DNA from: Unio delphinus
Lineage: Eukaryota > Mollusca > Bivalvia > Unionida > Unionidae
Reading direction: 5' to 3'
DNA: 64,000 nucleotides
Assembly: GCA_029339505.1 (NCBI GenBank)
Contig: JAQISU010000210.1
Location: 9,325,001-9,389,000 of the forward strand
Shown here: positions 46,301 to 55,859 of the stretch, in pieces
Layout: each line of letters begins with the position of its first letter
Position numbering within the stretch: the first letter of the stretch is position 1
The notes under the pieces: model-generated
What the model was told of the DNA's origin: nothing
Seen by the model: only the letters and a program-made list of their open reading frames with translations
Databases searched by the model: none
Made by a program: the position numbers and the translations under genes

Positions 46301-47186
46301 TTATGAAGAAATTGATACCGATCATAGATCACTTGATAATGAATTAAAAGAATTGAAGAAACTAATTAGATTACAACCGGATAGAATCCAGTGTGAAATA
46401 ACCCGTGAAATAATTTCGGAAACTCCCATGAATGAGTTTTGGGAAGCGTGGAGACCAAATGATTTAATCATTGCAAGTAGAAAAATAGTCAGGGACACAC
46501 TTCAGATGAAGTTATTTGAATTGCATAAACAAAAATTTGCAACACTTCCAGTACCGTTATGTTATAGGCCATCGGATACGCGAAAACAGAATATTGAAGT
46601 TGATATTCCAGGACAGAGTGAAAAACAAATTCTCGTATTAAATGATATTGTGCTGGTTGATATCAATGTCGTTGAAGATGCATTGCGTGCTAATAAATCC
46701 CCATGGACGCTAGGTTATTCAGCAACAATACACTCTTCACAGGGATTGACTATATCGGATACAATTGTTTGGATGGTAGATAATCGCATAGAATGGTCGA
46801 ATTTAGTCTATCTTTCAGTATCCAGAGTACGAAAAATAAATCAACTTCGAAGAATTGTCCTGACAGAGTCAGGCGATGATGAAATCATTGGCGATGATGA
46901 AATCATTGGTGACGATAATGATATTATTGATAAAAAACTCTCCGGTTACAAACAACAGGACAAAAAAAAACAACGAGAATTTGATATTGATGCTGAATTA
47001 ATAATCACTTTGAAGAAACAACAGAATAATCACTGCGCGAGTTGCAATTGTATAATGCGTTGGCAGTATTCGGATAAGGATCCTCGCCAATTCACCGTAG
47101 ACAGAAAAAATAACAATCTCGGTCATGTCAGAAATAATGTGATGTTGACTTGTCTTGAGTGCAATAGACGCAAGGGTGCTAGTTAA
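43323..47186 (+). CDS. Family-B DNA polymerase fused to SF1 helicase and HNH nuclease
   Basis: 1,287 residues in one open frame; replicates the element. Residues 20-146: four tandem copies of a basic repeat (KEFKRLLKINPRFN, then DRPKKR and RPRDGN). Residues 300-520: N-terminal polymerase region without a clear DEDD exonuclease signature. Motif A VDMIACYP (D542), motif B region RRIIGKFTQGG (696-706), motif C VATDSFYI (D797; the first Asp of the usual DTDS is Ala). Residues 865-1180: SF1 helicase with Walker A GCGGSGKT (870-877), Walker B WDEID (941-945), GDHGQPPPF (970-978), TIHSSQGLT (1135-1143) and VYLSVSRVR (1162-1170), Pif1/RecD-like. After an acidic linker (DDEIIG repeats), a zinc HNH module: C1238, C1241, VDRKNN (D1260), H1268, C1277, C1280. 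Polinton polymerases normally lack the helicase and HNH parts. Its stop overlaps the end of the convergent integrase gene. Confidence 0.9.
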   Translation: MYSMKEFKRLTSKNAKFNADREFKRLLKINPRFNLDRPKKRQKRPRDGNMKEFKRLLKINPRFNLDRPKKRPIDGNKRNKRPRDGNMKEFKRLLKINPRFNLDRPKKRNKRPRDGNMKEFKRLLKINPRFNIDRPKKRNKPPRDGNMRSPWKDAQFNLDIVSNTPKNKILDKPIRDCFNEFKRDGASYCWSTFRIDGVVDATMNDEKAAVIISRLGKEGNIFRIKFIIREDDKWIIRDKFEPILRGKKTVTVNQDSKPGILTGLDKPYYERSYPVTAVVYGIYPLNEKPDISKLAPMKYSTGLNCVAERIIEHFTNASRGNKLTDLRRKKITEWEFTVKEHGATIQDITKLETSLRFPISVRTITGEVLKEPKYQSKKGTPIEIIDHNAHAWSSAVTIFPRDRTVKYLSQTGEFFSEQKLFDAIYHLSKNDPVSVWLFHSNSDEECRFDQFVRPNGELYRTEELQNQMKQLASEFSEGEIEDQLLANCFTVPSIAAHFARKKNAWKPTRSEFLSDVKLSCLEYSHGGLWNTKYTADTVISVDMIACYPGSFLGYGECEKYFKRFGHPTHEMTRVAINGPLPDFDLTGFACVVSFEMAEGLHPCSYLWIGKHMSEKHWMPIVLLRYMLDCKMLKSLIVSEAIISYRAQKSVWLPQPDLEKNISEERKLFPDFNEQQIMDWSRQLFEIRNNEAKNLGRRIIGKFTQGGKDDNTKYSSRLIIDNAEYDFVMADLTNKGLYVNRKDAFLSDGTKLGTIVTYNDGYHPQYTHLRASMLGYASINLFSMINRFPTTAVRVATDSFYINSKMADFKATGNEKWGTWRIKKEMIHDYIPSADVTIENNYLESNQCSEFSSAPPISDPICLYKTVYLNGCGGSGKTTRAIELFRVSNPNMIVLTPTHRLATEMIQRGVNACTYHSFFPWKGDKWTPERMGEKFIPEIMIWDEIDTVSEDVLKIFLEWLLLKNTKVVMCGDHGQPPPFVGASPHEWLKGFVDYYEEIDTDHRSLDNELKELKKLIRLQPDRIQCEITREIISETPMNEFWEAWRPNDLIIASRKIVRDTLQMKLFELHKQKFATLPVPLCYRPSDTRKQNIEVDIPGQSEKQILVLNDIVLVDINVVEDALRANKSPWTLGYSATIHSSQGLTISDTIVWMVDNRIEWSNLVYLSVSRVRKINQLRRIVLTESGDDEIIGDDEIIGDDNDIIDKKLSGYKQQDKKKQREFDIDAELIITLKKQQNNHCASCNCIMRWQYSDKDPRQFTVDRKNNNLGHVRNNVMLTCLECNRRKGAS

Positions 47187-48122
47187 GACCATGCGGTGGT
47201 AATTGAGTATCGTCAGGAATTACTTGCAGTTGTTGTCTAGTAAACCCACGCTGAGGGGCAGTTGAATCCAGTTTATAGATTGGAAGTCTACCCGTAGATC
47301 GTGTTATACTAGATATCTTATGCGTAGTGACGCTCCAAATAGGATCAGTAGCCCTTTTTGTACCACCCTCAAGCTCTCCTGGTTCATATAAATACCTCAC
47401 AATGACATTACTACCAAGAATTGGTTCTTGAAATCTTTTTGTGGTTTTTCAGGTATCGACTTCTTTTTAATCGCGTTGATAGGTTTCATGTTGATGGTTC
47501 TAGTAATCTCGTTATTCAGTGCGGTAACTACACCTGGTAATCTCTTAACCCATTCACGGGATCTTTTTTCTTGGATGAATTCTTTTGGGTATTGATATCC
47601 AAATAACCGCTCAGCAAGGGTTTTATTAAACCGTTCTACAATGGCCTGATCACGATGCAGTGCAGTATGCCCTCGTCTGATAGCGACATTGTGATATTTT
47701 ATTGTAGATAACACTGCACCCTGAAATTCCTTGCCCGGGTCAACTTGTAACAGATTTGGCCAGTGCAGAGGACTCCTTCGATAAATCCTTTCAAATGCAG
47801 AAGCGACTTCAGTGGCCGATTTTGTTTTTAACGGTTCTGCTTCTTTGTATCGACTTGCAATATCAACTACATTTAACGCATATTTGTAACCACGATCATG
47901 TGGCAGAAATAATAGATCAGCCTGATGAACTTCATTGGGTCCGGTTACATCAAAATGCGAGAATTGAATTTGTTTAGGCGGTGGTAGATAAATTTGCCAT
48001 AGTGCCTGTTTGGATAACCAATGAGCCGCAGTGGTTTTTTTCACTTTTGCGGCGCTAGCGAGTTTACTGATTGCAGCGTTACCCTTCCAGTATCCTCTTG
48101 GGGAATAATAAATAGATTCCAT
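47179..48122 (-). pseudogene. Retroviral-type integrase (Polinton INT), frame-broken near C-terminus
   Basis: ATG at 48,122 (MESIYYSPRGYWKG), 7 nt after the PLA2 stop; an apparent longer start at 48,143 is GTG. Residues 20-45 form the N-terminal helical domain typical of Polinton integrases (AAKVKKTTAAHWLSKQALWQ). The rve core has D (HQADLLFLP), D (LQVDPGKEF) and E 35 residues later (HRDQAIVERFN), so the catalytic triad is intact. The frame stops at 47,397, while the conserved C-terminal domain (RYLYEPGELEGG...RGFTRQQLQVIPDDTQLPP) continues in another frame from about 47,430 to 47,179. The shift lies near a T5 run at 47,436-47,440. The protein should integrate the element DNA; the tail is likely needed for end or chromatin binding. 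Confidence 0.92.
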
Positions 48123-48129
48123 GTTGTTA

Positions 48130-48492
48130 TTAATTACCAGCACCTAACATCAATTTACTTTTCATAGCCGATTTTATCAAAAAGGAAGCCAATTTTTCTT
48201 TGAAGGATTTATCAGTGATAGAATTCAACGCATGAATTAATTTTACATCTGCTAGATGCCTGTGTTGCAAATTGCTGCTTTTATAAGCAACATCATGAAG
48301 GTGACAGGCCTTATCAATAGCGTTTATTGGTTCCTCACCGGGTCGGGGCTGATTTTGATCATTGAGTCTGATATCAAGTCTTGTTCCCGGTCCACAATAA
48401 CTATACCCTGGAAGGTGTTTTTCTCCGGGGTATTTTGCCCATGGGGTTCCAGGGAGTTTTGCTAATTTGGCAGCGATATCACCTCCTCGTTT
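48130..48492 (-). pseudogene. Phospholipase A2 domain (parvovirus VP1u-like), start missing
   Basis: About 119 codons open without an ATG at the beginning. Diagnostic residues are the calcium loop GYSYCGPGT, followed by GEEPINAIDKACHLHDVAY with the catalytic His-Asp pair and an HADVK-like helix after it. Such PLA2 modules help capsids to breach endosomal membranes in parvoviruses and occur in adintovirus/Polinton-type elements. The upstream DUF5679 gene runs into it but is one nucleotide out of frame across a T8 run (48,490-48,497; A8 on the coding strand). In related elements, as I recall, the two are one protein, so this is best read as a frameshifted fusion. The stop at 48,130 is 7 nt from the integrase ATG. 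Confidence 0.85.
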
Positions 48493-48658
48493 TTTTTAAA
48501 GGTTCCTTGGGAACCTTGGGTTTAGAAACAAATCTAAATTTCTTTGTACTACACTGTACGCATTTACCAGAAAGCGCTGATAGGTTATTTTTAGTTGTAA
48601 TCGTCGTCAAGTCATCTGTGCCAGTACGCGCCTTACACTTCACGCAATATAGATCCAT
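48479..48658 (-). CDS. DUF5679-type zinc ribbon, N-terminal half of a zinc-ribbon/PLA2 protein
   Basis: 59 codons from ATG 48,658. MDLYCVKCKART with C5 and C8, then GKCVQCSTKKFRF with C33 and C36, is the DUF5679 pattern (CxxC ... GxCxxCxTKxxRF). The stop at 48,479 falls just after the A8 run that puts it out of frame with the PLA2 domain downstream. As read, it would make a free zinc-ribbon peptide. It is divergent from the ATPase gene, with 17 nt between the two candidate ATGs. Confidence 0.82.
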   Translation of the reverse strand: MDLYCVKCKARTGTDDLTTITTKNNLSALSGKCVQCSTKKFRFVSKPKVPKEPLKKTRR

Positions 48659-48689
48659 AATTTATGTATAGAGATATGAATATAATTGA

Positions 48690-49334
48690 TTTTCAGCGAC
48701 TAAAACAAGAGAACCAGTGAAGCATCATGCAGCGCTACCAAACTCTATCCGCGCAATTATAATCGGGCCATCTGGATCCGGTAAAACGCAATTGTTGCTC
48801 AATTTAATAATGAGATGGATGAAGTGGGATAAGTTGTATTTAATTGCCCCTAGCGTAGATGATCAACGATGCTATGAAGTGCTAAGAGATTTTAATGAAA
48901 ACGCTTCAGAGATTGCTGGCGAGGATGTTATTGAATTTATAACCGATATTGACGAGGCGCCATCCGTGAATGACCTCGATGGAAGTATCAACAATTTAGT
49001 TGTATACGACGATGTCATGTTAGATAATCAAAAAAATCCTGCTAGAATAGTTTCCCGAGGCAGGCATAAAAACACGGATGTGATCTATGTCACTCAACGC
49101 TACACTCAGATTCCAAAAGTGATTAGAGATAACTGTAATATGCTTGCTGTATTCAACGGCGTTGATACACATACGCTACGAAATATTTGGCAGACATGGT
49201 GTTCTGATATGGACTTCAATCAATTTAGAAATTTCTTTAGTCATGCTCAGTCTACCCCCCACGGATTTGTAACAATAAATTTACATGACCCTCGAACACG
49301 ATATCGTATCGGACTGGATCAAATATTCGGTTAA
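48690..49334 (+). CDS. A32/FtsK-like DNA packaging ATPase
   Basis: Open from 48,690; the first usable codon in frame is GTG at 48,717, giving 205 residues. Walker A GPSGSGKT (residues 18-25), Walker B NLVVYDDVM (about 95-103) and the sensor box VIYVTQRYTQIPKVIRDN (about 124-141) are those of the packaging ATPases of Polintons, virophages and NCLDVs, which pump DNA into procapsids. An ATG at 48,676, right after the TTATGTATAG element, opens a short frame MNIIDFQRLKQENQ that resembles the usual N-terminus of the family but is out of frame, so a small indel near 48,705-48,716 is likely. The last 14 codons lie inside the right terminal inverted repeat. Confidence 0.88.
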   Translation, partial: FSATKTREPVKHHAALPNSIRAIIIGPSGSGKTQLLLNLIMRWMKWDKLYLIAPSVDDQRCYEVLRDFNENASEIAGEDVIEFITDIDEAPSVNDLDGSINNLVVYDDVMLDNQKNPARIVSRGRHKNTDVIYVTQRYTQIPKVIRDNCNMLAVFNGVDTHTLRNIWQTWCSDMDFNQFRNFFSHAQSTPHGFVTINLHDPRTRYRIGLDQIFG

Positions 49335-49569
49335 CCCCAACTGAAAGTTCTAGTGAGTGACAACGATGTTGTAGTCCCTTTTTCCCAAAAAATCGATGGA
49401 GGATTTCATTAATTTCATTGATTTTTTCATATTTTTTTTTGGACCTAATCCATGATTCACATACACATTGGGGGGGGGGGGGGCTGATGTCACTGGTTTC
49501 ATTGTTTTTAAGCGTGATTTCAGTGAAAACTTGTCTAAAAATGTTGTCCGGTTCGCCCCTTCTGCTGCT
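49294..49569. repeat. Right terminal inverted repeat
   Basis: 276 bp, ends CCCTTCTGCTGCT and is the inverted partner of 34,578-34,848. It carries a G14 run (49,470-49,483) where the left copy has a shorter interrupted C run, and it retains the sequence GAAAGTTCTAGTGAGTG that was replaced in the left copy. Confidence 0.95.
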
Positions 49570-49633
49570 ACACGGCATCATACATTATCGTTATTGAAGT
49601 CATTCGCCTAAAAGCAGCTGATATTTGATTTAA
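49570..49633. repeat. Continuation of the 64-bp host repeat; right target duplication
   Basis: ACACG (49,570-49,574) repeats the target duplication, and the following bases complete the third 64-bp unit interrupted at 34,577 (GGCATCATACATTAT...). From about 49,640 the sequence is the 3' flank of GPCR 2, which has partial similarity to the 3' flank of GPCR 1 (18,560-18,730). Confidence 0.9.
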
Positions 49634-49984
49634 AATCATATGCAGATAGCACAAACATGTTCCTGTGTCCTATACAGATTTAGTTCGACCTTTACGATTT
49701 TGTATACGATTTCATAAACCTAATTGTAACACAAAGTAATGTAGGTGCGGTTATTAATTGGGGTCTTTTCTGACGCCAAACATCCACACTGGCATAATTA
49801 ACCTACAATGTAATAATCCACCATGGGTTTATTTTACGTGTGTAGAGCTCTGCCCTTGCGATGACGTATGTTTTCTAATCCTGAAGATTTTGCTTCAGGA
49901 ATCACTTAATATATTCTGTTACGAATGTTAGTTCCTAATATTAGATGAGCATAACTCATTATTTTGTCATACAATATGTGGTAA

Positions 49985-51052
49985 TTACTGAGCTGTAATG
50001 GGGCGTCTGACTAAACCATAACTGGCTCGTTCAGTATGTTTTGTCTTTCTACAGCAGACCATGTTTTTAATTCCGTTCCTAAAGGCATGTGAGTAGAATG
50101 TGTACAATATAGGATTAATACAGCTTTTCATGTAGGCCAAGAGTTTAGTTGCATATATTATTAATGCCATTCTCGAATTTATTTGGTTTCTCGTTGATAC
50201 ATGAATGTAGAGGGTAATAATCTGAAGTGGCAAACTACATACCACACAGACTGTCATCCCCAACACCGCCATCGTGGTGATACTTTGTTTGGCGTGCAGT
50301 CGAAAGTGGTTTCCATTCTTGTGCGCTCTGGTATTCTTTCCAGTGAGGAACACTTTCAACATATGTCCATAAAGAACACACACCAAAATCAGTGGTAACA
50401 TATAAGCAAACACAAATAAGCATATATAAGATCCAAAAGTATCCCTAAATTGTACGGTGCAAATTGTTCTTTGTTCGCCATTATCTTCTGGGATTATTTT
50501 TACTTCTTCAGTTATAAATATAAAGGGGATATTTCCTAATATGACGAGGCTCCATAAGGCAACGAGCGCAATGTAGCAGTTTTGTGTTGTACGCAGCATT
50601 ATGGACCTGATTGGATGTACTAAAGCAATATATCTGTCCAAGAAAATGAGAACTAGTATATACATACTTGTAAAGTAGCATACATATTCTAGGTACGTGT
50701 GAATCTGACACCAAATGTTCCCATATGGCCAGAAGTATACAACAGGGTGTATGGCTACGAATGGAATACAAAAAACTATGAGGATTAGATCAACTGTGGC
50801 TAAACTTGTTATAAGAGCATTGGTAATAATTCCTCGGATTGCCTTGTTGAACACAAATACAGATATTGTCATGATGTTCAAAGCTAATCCAAATATAGTT
50901 ATCAGTCCAAAAAATAATGGGATGATGAAACTTGTTTTATCTAACATGTTTTTAAATTCATCGAAATCACAAGTTAGAGAGTTATCTGCTGTGCAGTTCA
51001 ATACATGACTACTATCAACATCGTCGTTCCTCAGGATTGATGTATTTTCCAT
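49985..51052 (-). CDS. Rhodopsin-class neuropeptide GPCR, divergent paralogue
   Basis: 355 residues, single coding exon, clearly paralogous to 18,738-19,826 across the whole length. Retained: N59 in TM1, D88 in TM2 (SLATVD), W109, C115 and C198 disulphide pair, LDRYIALVHPI (DRY 139-141), W167, P220 in TM5, NPILY (313-317) and a CC pair (333-334). Changed: the TM6 toggle tryptophan (CWMP in the paralogue) is Ser in CSLP (272-275), the TM1 GN is LN, the KRVTKM entry of TM6 is KQSITTM, and the residue before SCINP in TM7 is Lys instead of Asn. The frame is open and the gene looks expressed-type, but signalling may be altered. The Polinton inserted about 415 bp beyond its stop codon. The ligand is unknown; the galanin/allatostatin-A-like group is the nearest by eye. 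Confidence 0.92.
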   Translation of the reverse strand: MENTSILRNDDVDSSHVLNCTADNSLTCDFDEFKNMLDKTSFIIPLFFGLITIFGLALNIMTISVFVFNKAIRGIITNALITSLATVDLILIVFCIPFVAIHPVVYFWPYGNIWCQIHTYLEYVCYFTSMYILVLIFLDRYIALVHPIRSIMLRTTQNCYIALVALWSLVILGNIPFIFITEEVKIIPEDNGEQRTICTVQFRDTFGSYICLFVFAYMLPLILVCVLYGHMLKVFLTGKNTRAHKNGNHFRLHAKQSITTMAVLGMTVCVVCSLPLQIITLYIHVSTRNQINSRMALIIYATKLLAYMKSCINPILYTFYSHAFRNGIKNMVCCRKTKHTERASYGLVRRPITAQ

Positions 51053-51109
51053 CGTTGTTACTGGTGCTGTTACGTCGCTTGTTTTATTATATCTGGTTGT
51101 TATGATATA

Positions 51110-51136
51110 TTAGCATATTTCCCTTCGTGTATCCAT
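51110..51136 (-). promoter_or_regulatory. Upstream ORF and 5'-UTR splice acceptor of GPCR 2
   Basis: As at GPCR 1, the - strand shows TTCACAG (AG complement at 51,142-51,143), then ATAAAATGGATACACGAAGG. The ATG at 51,136 opens an eight-residue frame (MDTRREIC), stopping 57 nt before the receptor start. The acceptor and the start context of the short frame are conserved; the rest has drifted. Confidence 0.5.
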
Positions 51137-51144
51137 TTTATCTG

Positions 51145-53833
51145 TGAAGAAGAAATACATGTGTAAAGCAGTATTGAGTAGTGTTAATTGCTTACTATTG
51201 ATATTTCGAACACAAAACAATCCTTCATTGGTTGAGTCGTACATCGTTATATACACAACATGAAATTCATCGAAATATTGAACGAAATTGTAATGCGGAG
51301 CTTTGTTACTATATATTTCTATACGCTTTAAATGCAACATGACATTGTTCAAAACATCCTTTAATCGTATTTATTTTTTCTTGAAACAACTGAAACCTCA
51401 GTCTTTAAACTTTGTTTGTTTACGTAGCTGGCAGACTTCGAAAATAACCGATCCAATGTATGGACATATAATTCCATGATCAGAAAATGGTTATGGATAT
51501 TTTCATGTGTTTATGGCAGAACGTTTCGTTTGCCTGAATAAATCACCATACATATATTAGAGTATTGGAGTTGTTTAGTAGTGTGTAATTCTAAATTTAA
51601 TTTACCGTCTTTGAAGTTTTAATGAATTAGAATTGCAAAACAAGTGATGGTACAAAGTTTAATCTTCAACATAATTGATATAATTACCTTAGGCCATGAA
51701 AGAGATGATGGAGTTTGATGTAGAATCGATTTAACATGATTTTTAAAAACGGCTAGGAAACCCACATGTATGTAGTTAGCGAATTTAAAATAGGCTGTAC
51801 TTGTGCGGTTCAGTCATTGGTGATGTGGTGGTCATTAACGTTTTTATTTCGAGATATAATTTTGTGAAGTCGCACTGGTCACCCTGGTTACCTTAGTTAA
51901 TAACATGAATTATATTTTTCGTGATTAATATTATTTCATAGTAATTTTTTTATCCCCAGGTAGTTGCGTTCTGTAGTCGAACACATCACTGTATTAAGCA
52001 CACTAAAAATGTAAACGTTTTTAGACAGTTATATCAGATCCAGCTCCATCGATATTATTATTTGCATCTATCAATATCTTTGTGTCGCTAGTCACAAAGC
52101 TGAATTCAGCACAGTGCTAAAACGTTTGATTAGAATTATTGTACAAGATCATACCGTATGTGTGGTAAATATGGTCTTTTAACGTTAATAATACTTCTTA
52201 ATTATACAAGTAATGCAAATATGTGACTATCTGCATCGGTTAACATTAAATCTATCAACAACGGCTGAGGCAATCAAAGGAAATGACCAAGAATGTGCAC
52301 CGAAAACTGTTTGATTGCATTACGATACAGTTACCTCTGAATGTATTGCTCAGGGGCTAAATAACTAAACTAAAAATGAAATTGATTTCTTTTTAAATAA
52401 CGTCTCTCAGAATAGAATCAATGATATACAAATTTAACTGATACCGTGCAGACTGCACTTGTTGACTTTGGAAGGTCTGCGACAACAGCTTACAGACGTC
52501 TAACAAACACTGAAAGAACAGCCTTTTTTGTTTGTTTGATTATGCAATTAGCTCCGGTGTAATAGATGTGTCCGAAAAGAAGTAGTTAATCAAATGTAGA
52601 TTCATCATCATTAAATGTATGTAGGATGCACTAGAGACGTAGTTAGAGATTATGCAAACTCTTTACCTTCTATGGAATGATGGAGGAATATTCACTAGCA
52701 ACTGTGCTTTTTATGCAGTACCAAATATTTTACTGAAGTCAATAATACATGCAAATATTTGCACGCATACAGCAGTTCCATGTTAACTATTTAAAACACG
52801 ATAGGAGATTTTTTTGTGAACGATTTTCAATATAAAATACAGACATCATGATGCTGAGATAAATTAAATATCAGCATATAATAATTCATGACAAGATATA
52901 TATATATATATATATATATATGCTTCACGTGAAAACATTTAAATATCCTTTGTGTTAATTATTTGGATACCTTAAGCTGCTGCATGGAATATTTAAATAA
53001 TATCAATGACCAGAAATTGATGCTGAAGGCACCATTTAAAGAAAAGTACCTTTCGTTTATTGGAGTCCTTCAGTTTGCTCATAATTAACGATGCTAGATT
53101 CCGGTTAATTTCAGCAAGCAACGAACGGAACATATTAACTTCTATTGTCAGTAATAGATATAGAAAGACTGAATTTAACTAGCTGGGGAATACGTTTACC
53201 TCTTTGAATTTTAATAGAATGTGAACCAGTCACAGCAGGTCTGAACACCTTATTTAAGAAATATTCAATTTTATATTCATCGCCCCATAAAAAGCAATGA
53301 GCTATTATCAGGTGAGCCATTATAAATCCAAAATTCAATATTTTCAGATTGCATGATGACAATGATAGATTTAAAGATGTGCCCATTATTACAAGTAGAG
53401 TGTTTCAGTCTTTACAAATGAAGATAGTCAAATTCTTACCTATTATGCACATAAATGTATCCTATATTTTCTCTTGTTCGGTCCAAAAATAGATAAATAG
53501 TCAAAAGGATGCATAATATACTTTCCAAGTGACGCGATTAACTTTTCAGCCATTTTAGGTCACATGATATAAACAATCTCAAATATTTCCATCTAACTTA
53601 TATAGGAAGATTGTAGGATGTAGAACACGTGGTAGGCAAGATCAAATCTTGCGATATGATTAACGTGAAAGGTACAGCCAGGGTCACAAGTTTGAATCAA
53701 TAAGGACATTCTTTAAATATAACTACGCCTAATTAGGATGTGTACATTAATATTTTTCCTTTTAGCATGCCCACATTTAAGAGTTTAAAAATGTGTATAC
53801 TTATTTCAAAAGTATGTCATGGGAGACCAACGT

Positions 53834-53837
<4 letters not shown>
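51145..53837. other. No gene seen
   Basis: 51,145-51,470 is the diverged equivalent of 19,910-20,235 upstream of GPCR 1. The rest is AT-rich unique sequence with a short TA tract at 52,897-52,921. Open frames are under 85 codons and without motifs. Confidence 0.5.

Positions 53838-53906
<69 letters not shown>
53838..53906. repeat. (TA)n microsatellite
   Basis: About 34 TA units. Confidence 0.97.
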
Positions 53907-53910
<4 letters not shown>

Positions 53911-54402
53911 ATTACACATATGCATGTGAATGGTTATAGAGACATCCACAACATCCATATATAAAAAGAAAGAGATGACATGTTTATCGAACAAATACAT
54001 CATCCGTAAAAATTACTTTAGCAATAAAAGGTTTTCCAATTAAATATATTCGAATCTTTACATACAAAACATATATCTTTATGGTAGTTTTATCAGATAA
54101 TCCCGTATTGATTTTTGCTTAGGGAACGCAATATGTTCAGCAGATAGTTATTTCCTTTGAGCGCATACAGTGCAAATATCTGCTGCTTATGATGAATAGC
54201 AAATATTGTAAATATAAACATATATTAGAAAAGAAACTATACTGTCGTTGGGTGTTCTACTTATTAATAGAATTAAAATTACAGACTATTCAGATCTAAC
54301 GTTTCTATCTCTTCGTCATATATGTCACACGCTGAATACTGTTGTCTTTTAAACTGTATATTTTAATGTGTGACATGTAACGTGCATGATAAAAAGAGGA
54401 AG

Positions 54403-55689
<1,287 letters not shown>

Positions 55690-55859
55690 AGTCGTTTTTC
55701 AGTCCGAGAGATAAGAAATTAATCTCCATTTTTAATTTAGTCAAAAAAGGATTGCAATTACACTTTCCTTTTGAATACTTATTTGAGGTTGCGTCCTCTC
55801 TGCTGTTGTGAATAAAATTATTAATTTATATCAATAATACGTTGTCAGAATCTTCTACA

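Larger units (their letters stand above)
34578..49569. mobile_element. Polinton/Maverick-type self-synthesising DNA transposon, 15.0 kb
   Basis: Full-length element bounded by inverted repeats with AG...CT ends and a short target duplication. It encodes a family-B DNA polymerase, a retroviral-type integrase, an A32/FtsK-like packaging ATPase, an adenain-like protease, a double-jelly-roll major capsid protein and a penton-like minor capsid protein, which is the defining Polinton set, plus accessory genes. The leftward block (41,658 to 34,876) is a tightly packed morphogenesis operon. The polymerase reads rightward from a divergent start region at 43.3 kb, integrase and PLA2 genes read leftward from 48.7 kb, and the ATPase reads rightward into the right repeat. 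The MCP type (IPLHHIFGF box) belongs to the group often annotated as F54H12.2-like in invertebrates. At least three genes are interrupted, so this copy is probably not autonomous as it stands. Confidence 0.96.

Noticed and set aside
48256..48671. Two + frames (69 and 96 codons) between integrase and ATPase
   Set aside because: They overlap the zinc-ribbon/PLA2 sequence on the opposite strand, which has clear domain motifs; the + frames have none.
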